Below are positions 6,846 to 12,239 of a stretch of DNA of 12,239 nt, piece after piece. A program made the translations under genes and the position numbers. Where the stretch lies: contig UQZI01000065.1 in assembly GCA_900545555.1 (NCBI GenBank), positions 1-12,239 of the forward strand. Direction: 5' to 3'. Under the pieces are notes generated by a model, which was not told the DNA's origin, did no database searches, and saw only the letters and a program-made list of their open reading frames with translations. Position 1 is the stretch's first letter. The number at the start of each line of letters is the position of its first letter. This DNA is from an uncultured Collinsella sp. (GTDB lineage: Bacteria; Actinomycetota; Coriobacteriia; Coriobacteriales; Coriobacteriaceae).

Positions 6846-8486
6846 ATGATCGAAATCACCCAAGTCAACGCGTCGCTCGATGAAGCCGACGATGAAAATG
6901 CCTGTCTCATTGTTGGCAAGCGAGTCGCCAAGCGCGTCCTACGTTGCAAGGACTCCGAGATCAAGTCCATCGAGCTCCACCGCAAGTCAATCGACGCTCG
7001 CAAAAAACGAGACGTCCATTTTATCCTGAGCTTTCGTGTTGAGCTGACTAGTCCCCACCTCGAGCGAGAAGCGGTCGACAGCGTTGCCGAGCGTGACCGC
7101 TCGCGCGTACGCGCGATAGAAGACGATGAGCCTTCATTCCCCTCCCCCGCCTCCGACGCACCTCAAGAACGCCCTGTCGTTGTCGGCGCCGGATGCGCCG
7201 GCCTTTTCGCTGCGCTTACGCTCGCCGAAGCAGGTCTTAAGCCCTTGCTCATCGAGCGCGGCGACCCGGCATTTCGCCGCTCGCAGGCGATCGACCTCTT
7301 TCTAAAGGAGCGCATCCTCGACCCCGAGAGCAATATCCAGTTTGGCCTGGGCGGCGCGGGAACCTTCTCGGACGGCAAGCTCAATACGGGAACCAAAAAT
7401 CCCGCCCATCGCCTTATCCTCGAAACCTTCGTCGAGGCGGGTGCGCCCCGCGATATTCTGTGGGATGCCAAGCCGCACATTGGCTCCGACATCCTTCCCA
7501 CGGTCGTCACCGCTATATCCCAGCGCATCGAGCAGCTCGGAGGTGTCGTCCGTTATCGAACGAAGCTCGTCGACATTCGCATCGACGCGTCTGGCGCCAT
7601 CACCGGTATTGATGTCCAATCGTCCCAAGACACCGCTTGCGAGCCAATCGAGACAAAGCACCTCATCCTCGCCTGCGGGCATTCTGCTCGCGATATTTTT
7701 GAGCTCCTTAAGGACCACAACGTGGTCCTCGCACAAAAGACCTTTGCCATGGGCGTTCGCATCGAGCATCCGCAGCGCGACATCGACCGAGCCCAATTCG
7801 GAGCCTCGGCGGGACATCCTGCCCTCGGAGCAGCCCCCTACAAGCTCGTCGCCCATCTTCCCAACGGCCGCAGCGTGTTCTCGTTTTGCATGTGTCCCGG
7901 CGGGCAGGTTGTCGCCGCCTCTTCCGAGCAGGGCCACTTGTGCGTCAACGGCGCCAGTCTCAATGCCCGCGACGGACGCAACGCAAATGCCGCCCTGCTC
8001 GTTAACGTCACGCCTGAGGACCTTCCCAACGATGACCCACTCGCCGGCATCGAGCTCCAGCGCGCCTGCGAGGCGGCCGCCTACCGCCTGGGCGGTTCCA
8101 ACTGGAACGCACCGGCACAGCTCGTCGGAGATTTCCTCGCAGGACGCGCCAGCAAGGCGCCCGGAAAGGTAAAGCCCACCTATCCGCTCGGTGTGACCTG
8201 GACGGCAATTGACGAAGCCCTGCCGCAGCATATCGTCGAGTCGCTCCGCCTGGGACTACCCCTACTTGGAAAAAAGCTACGAGGCTACGACCGCTCCGAT
8301 GCTGTCCTTACCGGCGTGGAGACTCGCTCGAGCTCACCGGTCACCGTCACCCGAGACCGAACATGCCATGCCGTGTCGACCCCGGGCCTCTACCCTTGCG
8401 GTGAGGGAGCTGGATATGCCGGCGGCATCATGAGCGCCGCCACCGACGGCATCCGTTGTGCCGAAGCCCTGATCGCAGACCTCTAA
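6846..8486 (+). CDS. FAD-dependent dehydrogenase, COG2509 type
   Basis: A 546-residue flavoprotein of uncharacterised function. Residues 1 to about 105 form the N-terminal domain typical of COG2509 proteins, with the hallmark SIDARKK at 48-54. The Rossmann FAD motif VVGAGCAGLFAALTLAEAG (112-130) begins the catalytic part, with E137 as the ribose-binding acid. GLGGAGTFSDGKL (about 167-179) is a strongly conserved family motif, and the C-terminal CGEGAGYAGGIMSAATDG closes the FAD site. Relatives usually have GPAG where this has GCAG. The ATG at 6846 is preceded by TAAGGAG nine bases upstream; the frame is open from 6723 but the extra 41 residues would include the terminator hairpin. It is the last gene of the plus-strand block and converges with uvrB. 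Family is secure; the substrate is unknown. Confidence 0.9.
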   Translation: MIEITQVNASLDEADDENACLIVGKRVAKRVLRCKDSEIKSIELHRKSIDARKKRDVHFILSFRVELTSPHLEREAVDSVAERDRSRVRAIEDDEPSFPSPASDAPQERPVVVGAGCAGLFAALTLAEAGLKPLLIERGDPAFRRSQAIDLFLKERILDPESNIQFGLGGAGTFSDGKLNTGTKNPAHRLILETFVEAGAPRDILWDAKPHIGSDILPTVVTAISQRIEQLGGVVRYRTKLVDIRIDASGAITGIDVQSSQDTACEPIETKHLILACGHSARDIFELLKDHNVVLAQKTFAMGVRIEHPQRDIDRAQFGASAGHPALGAAPYKLVAHLPNGRSVFSFCMCPGGQVVAASSEQGHLCVNGASLNARDGRNANAALLVNVTPEDLPNDDPLAGIELQRACEAAAYRLGGSNWNAPAQLVGDFLAGRASKAPGKVKPTYPLGVTWTAIDEALPQHIVESLRLGLPLLGKKLRGYDRSDAVLTGVETRSSSPVTVTRDRTCHAVSTPGLYPCGEGAGYAGGIMSAATDGIRCAEALIADL

Positions 8487-8512
8487 CGCACGAATTCCAG
8501 CGCGCAAAAGAC

Positions 8513-8548
8513 GCATGCCCCGAGCTCCGCAGGGAACTCGGGGCATGT
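8513..8548. terminator. Bidirectional terminator between convergent genes
   Basis: ATGCCCCGAG (8515-8524) pairs perfectly with CTCGGGGCAT (8537-8546). The stem extends outward by one C-G and one G-T pair and inward by TCC/GGA around a GCAG loop. Pyrimidine runs follow on both strands: TTCGCTATTTCTT on plus and CGTCTTTTG on minus. It starts 26 bases after the flavoprotein stop and ends 3 bases from the uvrB stop, so it serves both. Confidence 0.9.
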
Positions 8549-8551
8549 TCG

Positions 8552-10792
<2,241 letters not shown>

Positions 10793-10843
10793 GGATACTC
10801 CTAACTCATACATCTGCAGTATACGCAGGCGGTAGGCTTAGTC

Positions 10844-11425
10844 CTATACGAACCAATCGGGATAGAGAGTCTTATAGCGAACCCAGGCATTATTGACACG
10901 AATCAGATACGCCTGCGTCTCGGGAAAGGTGATTGCATTATGAAGCGACGTACTCTGCTGCGCCCATCCGTCGACATTGCCCATGCCGGCGTTATAGGCG
11001 GCAATGGCACTGTCAGTCGACCCGTTAAAATACGTTAGAAGATATGAAAGATACGCGCAGCCAAACTCGATATTCGTAGCAGGATCGTTAAGGTTGTCGG
11101 CCGAATACCCCCCACCGTCGACAAGACCCTTGGCGATCATATCCTGGGCAGTCTCGGGCATCAGCTGCATCAATCCCTGAGCACCCTGATTCGACTCAGC
11201 CTCGGGATCCCAATTCGATTCCGACTTAATGACAGCGCACACCAGATACGGATCCAGATTATGCGAAATACTAGATTGCTTTACATACGCCTCGTAGTCA
11301 ATGGGATACAGCGGCTTAAAGAAAGCCGCAGGAGCACACGAGTAAACGAATGAGATAAGGCCGAAGGCAAAAACGGCAGCCAGCGGTATAAGGCGATACC
11401 ACGCAAAGAAACGTGTCTTAGGCAT
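10844..11425 (-). CDS. Lytic transglycosylase, SLT domain
   Basis: A 193-residue membrane-anchored murein hydrolase of the soluble lytic transglycosylase family, which cleaves the glycan strand of peptidoglycan with formation of 1,6-anhydromuramic acid. An uncleaved-looking N-terminal hydrophobic segment (11-29) is followed by Cys30; VYSC resembles a lipobox but with an unusual Tyr. The SLT domain has catalytic E69 in KSESNW, then QGAQGLMQLMPETA (80-93) and AAYNAGMG (142-149), the three standard motifs, in the right order. The ATG at 11425 was chosen because AAGGAGG ends six bases before it; an ATG two codons earlier (11431) directly abuts that element. The start overlaps the coaE stop by eight bases (ATGCCTAA), so expression is probably coupled. 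The substrate-binding specificity is not evident. Confidence 0.88.
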   Translation of the reverse strand: MPKTRFFAWYRLIPLAAVFAFGLISFVYSCAPAAFFKPLYPIDYEAYVKQSSISHNLDPYLVCAVIKSESNWDPEAESNQGAQGLMQLMPETAQDMIAKGLVDGGGYSADNLNDPATNIEFGCAYLSYLLTYFNGSTDSAIAAYNAGMGNVDGWAQQSTSLHNAITFPETQAYLIRVNNAWVRYKTLYPDWFV

Positions 11426-12059
11426 CGGCATCCTCCTTATTCGCAGTGTCTATAAACCCATGGCATGCAAGCCATGAGTCAAGCTGCTCAAAGAGCGAAT
11501 TATCGCCTGCGGCATTATCAATCACCGTTGTAGCGAGATTGCACAGCGCAGACTCATCGGGCTGGCAAGCAGAACGGGCATCGAAATCAGATGGCTCCAT
11601 GCCACGCTGAATAGCACGCTCGCGACGAACTGACAAAGGGGCGCTGATGACCAGAATTTCATCAGCCAAGCCAAATGCATCCTCAAAACCAGTCGGAGCA
11701 GAAACCTCGACAACCGCAAAGGGATAGCGGGGAGATGAAACCGTACAACAAACCGGATCGAGAATCCTAAGCGAAAGCTGTTCAATGAGAACGGGGTGCA
11801 CAAGGTCATTGAGCCGTGCGACCGAATCAGGAGAAGCGAAAGCTCGAGAAGCGAGGATGCTGCGGCGAATGCCGCCCTCCTCATCCAAAATATCCCAGCC
11901 AAATTCTTCCGCGAGGGCATTGACGATATCGGAGCCTGGCACATACAGCGATTTGGCAAGCTCGTCCAGATCGATAAGCATGGCGCCATGAGATTCGAGA
12001 TAGCGGCAGGCAGTCGACTTACCCGAAGCAATATTGCCCAAGACAAAAACGGTAAACAT
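11418..12059 (-). CDS. coaE: Dephospho-CoA kinase
   Basis: A 213-residue cytoplasmic P-loop kinase that phosphorylates the 3' hydroxyl of dephospho-CoA, the last step of coenzyme A synthesis. Seen: P-loop GNIASGKST (8-16), IDLDELAKSL (29-38) in the place of the family's DADxxAR substrate motif, LVHPV (86-90), and a lid with RRERAIQRG (145-153), then a TTVIDN (177-182) strand before the C-terminal helix. The length fits the family (about 200). Compared with typical members it is somewhat divergent: GNIASGKS rather than GGIGSGKS, and DLD rather than DAD. The ATG at 12059 is preceded by GGGAGGA six bases upstream. It is the first gene of a coaE-transglycosylase-uvrB operon. The coaE-uvrB association is shared with other Actinobacteria and supports the call. 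Confidence 0.9.
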   Translation of the reverse strand: MFTVFVLGNIASGKSTACRYLESHGAMLIDLDELAKSLYVPGSDIVNALAEEFGWDILDEEGGIRRSILASRAFASPDSVARLNDLVHPVLIEQLSLRILDPVCCTVSSPRYPFAVVEVSAPTGFEDAFGLADEILVISAPLSVRRERAIQRGMEPSDFDARSACQPDESALCNLATTVIDNAAGDNSLFEQLDSWLACHGFIDTANKEDADA

Positions 12060-12087
12060 CAAGTCCTCCCTAACGCCAATGGGAGTT

Positions 12088-12118
12088 ATTATCGCGCAAA
12101 TACAAAAGAAGGACTCAA
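12088..12118 (-). promoter_or_regulatory. Possible promoter of the coaE operon
   Basis: The minus strand has TTGAGT (12118-12113, four of six) and GATAAT (12093-12088, five of six) with a long 19-base spacer, about 30 bases upstream of the coaE ATG. Nothing else was seen in the AT-rich stretch 12060-12190. Confidence 0.3.
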
Positions 12119-12190
12119 AATACAGCCAAACAGTAAGACAAGCTAAAAGAAGGCGAGTTCTTGTATTACGGCTATCCATCAAACGCAAAA

Positions 12191-12218
12191 AAGGGGGAGG
12201 CCGCGAGGCCTCCCCCTT
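12191..12218 (-). terminator. Strong intrinsic terminator of an upstream minus-strand gene
   Basis: AAGGGGGAGGCC (12191-12202) and GGCCTCCCCCTT (12207-12218) form a 12-bp perfect stem. On the minus strand the stem is followed by a run ending in six T (complement of 12187-12192), a classic terminator for a gene lying beyond the right edge. Read on plus, the loop is a GCGA (GNRA) tetraloop followed by a weaker TTCTTC. Confidence 0.85.
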
Positions 12219-12239
12219 CTTCAATCTCGATGACGGCTC

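Noticed and set aside
11426..11431. ATG at 11431 as start of the lytic transglycosylase
   Set aside because: It touches the Shine-Dalgarno with no spacing; the ATG at 11425 has the proper six-base gap. It remains possible and changes only two residues.
12219..12239. 3' end of another minus-strand gene at the right edge
   Set aside because: The terminator implies one nearby, but the 21 bases left are too few to identify any coding sequence.

Overview
This window looks like ordinary chromosomal core DNA from a Gram-positive, moderately high-GC actinobacterium, most likely of the class Coriobacteriia (Collinsella-like). That placement is inferred from several things: strong AGGAGG-type ribosome binding sites, about 55-60% GC over most of the window, a coaE...uvrB...uvrA gene order as in Actinobacteria, and an LTA-synthase-type membrane enzyme. 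No phage, transposon, CRISPR array, tRNA or rRNA was seen.

Layout. Minus strand, 1-2170: the 5' three quarters of uvrA, which runs off the left edge. A 193-base divergent intergenic region follows. Plus strand, 2364-8486: an LTA-synthase-family phosphoglycerol transferase, an Mrp/NBP35 Fe-S carrier ATPase, a HI0933/TIGR00275-type flavoprotein whose GTG start directly abuts the mrp stop, and a COG2509-type FAD-dependent dehydrogenase. A strong bidirectional hairpin terminator at 8513-8548 separates this block from a convergent minus-strand operon read right to left: coaE (12059-11418), a small lytic transglycosylase overlapping it by 8 bases (11425-10844), and uvrB (10792-8552). A 12-bp terminator hairpin at 12191-12218 insulates that operon from a gene beyond the right edge.

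How the genes fit together. UvrA and UvrB are the damage-recognition parts of nucleotide excision repair. CoaE makes coenzyme A. The lytic transglycosylase and the LTA-synthase-like protein act at the cell envelope. Mrp and the two flavoproteins form a redox/Fe-S themed group with no firmly known pathway.

Most notable observation. Inside uvrA there is an abrupt change in base composition near position 478. The 159 complete codons at 2-478 have about 95% G/C at the third position, whereas the neighbouring part of the same uninterrupted reading frame has only about 56-67%. This looks like a recombination breakpoint (a mosaic uvrA) or an assembly chimera. Otherwise the window holds well-known families. 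I did not find a convincing new multi-gene defence or mobile system, and the remaining findings are modest regulatory or architectural oddities.
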